From contig OX291551.1 of NCBI GenBank assembly GCA_946406115.1, positions 14,756,001 through 14,820,000 of the forward strand: a DNA stretch of 64,000 bases, read 5' to 3'. The notes beneath the pieces were generated by a model. It did not search any database, was not told the DNA's origin, and was given only the letters and a program-made list of their open reading frames with translations. The translations under genes were made by a program, and so were the position numbers. The stretch is from Apoda limacodes (Eukaryota; Arthropoda; Insecta; Lepidoptera; Limacodidae). Shown one piece after another: positions 63,961 through 64,000 of this stretch. Position 1 is the stretch's first letter; every line of letters begins with the position of its first letter.

Positions 63961-64000
63961 AGTTAAAGTTATGGTTATTAGAAAAAAATAATTAAGTCAC

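Overview
The window is nuclear DNA of an animal, most likely a moth or butterfly. It is strongly AT-rich, with no operons, no bacterial gene packing and no rRNA or intact tRNA gene. Nearly all recognisable content is decayed transposable elements of kinds that I know to be abundant in Lepidoptera: RTE-like LINE tails ending near 'ATTTATAATATTAGTAGGAT', tRNA-headed SINEs, a 5S-rRNA-headed SINE, hairpin MITEs, a short Helitron, a degenerate mariner-type transposase and one broken LINE with a reverse transcriptase. The species is not identifiable from the sequence alone.

Layout. 1-13 kb: a 68-70 base TIR MITE (1205), RTE tails, tRNA-SINE pieces and a 5S-headed SINE (5543). 13-20 kb: several RTE tails, microsatellites, an open frame at 15.7-16.1 kb and a MITE (19474). 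20-24 kb: more SINEs, including a three-deep nest at 22890-23718 (MITE inside SINE inside SINE, both insertions with target duplications). 24-29 kb: a GC-rich promoter-like island (24432-24615), a CpG/CRE-containing stretch (26220-26440), two adjoining MITEs (27.4-27.9 kb) and an orphan open frame (28867-29178) followed by a five-unit ~84-base tandem repeat. 30-38 kb: mostly unique AT-rich DNA, a hairpin MITE (33246), a coding-like open frame (34096-34335, minus) and the mariner-type pseudogene (36063-36890). 38-42 kb: a second 5S-headed SINE, a tRNA SINE, the LINE (39080-41075, minus) and another SINE. 42-53 kb: a near-perfect 142-base tandem duplication (42388), several SINE tails, a SINE split by a MITE (49480-49900), a ~720-base inverted repeat with an extra copy of its loop (50251-51162), and tandem tRNA-headed SINEs (51882-52400). 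53-64 kb: a possible small spliced gene (53090-53278, minus), a Helitron inside an RTE copy (53800-54385), two MITEs at 60.2-60.8 kb and several dispersed repeat pairs.

No gene could be assigned to a known family apart from transposon genes, so the window reads as intergenic or deep-intronic DNA. The best host-gene candidate is the 62-codon minus-strand frame at 53090-53278, which has an in-frame upstream stop and a good splice acceptor 32 bases before its ATG. The most informative structures are the nested insertions and the long inverted repeat. I did not find a convincing new multi-gene system.
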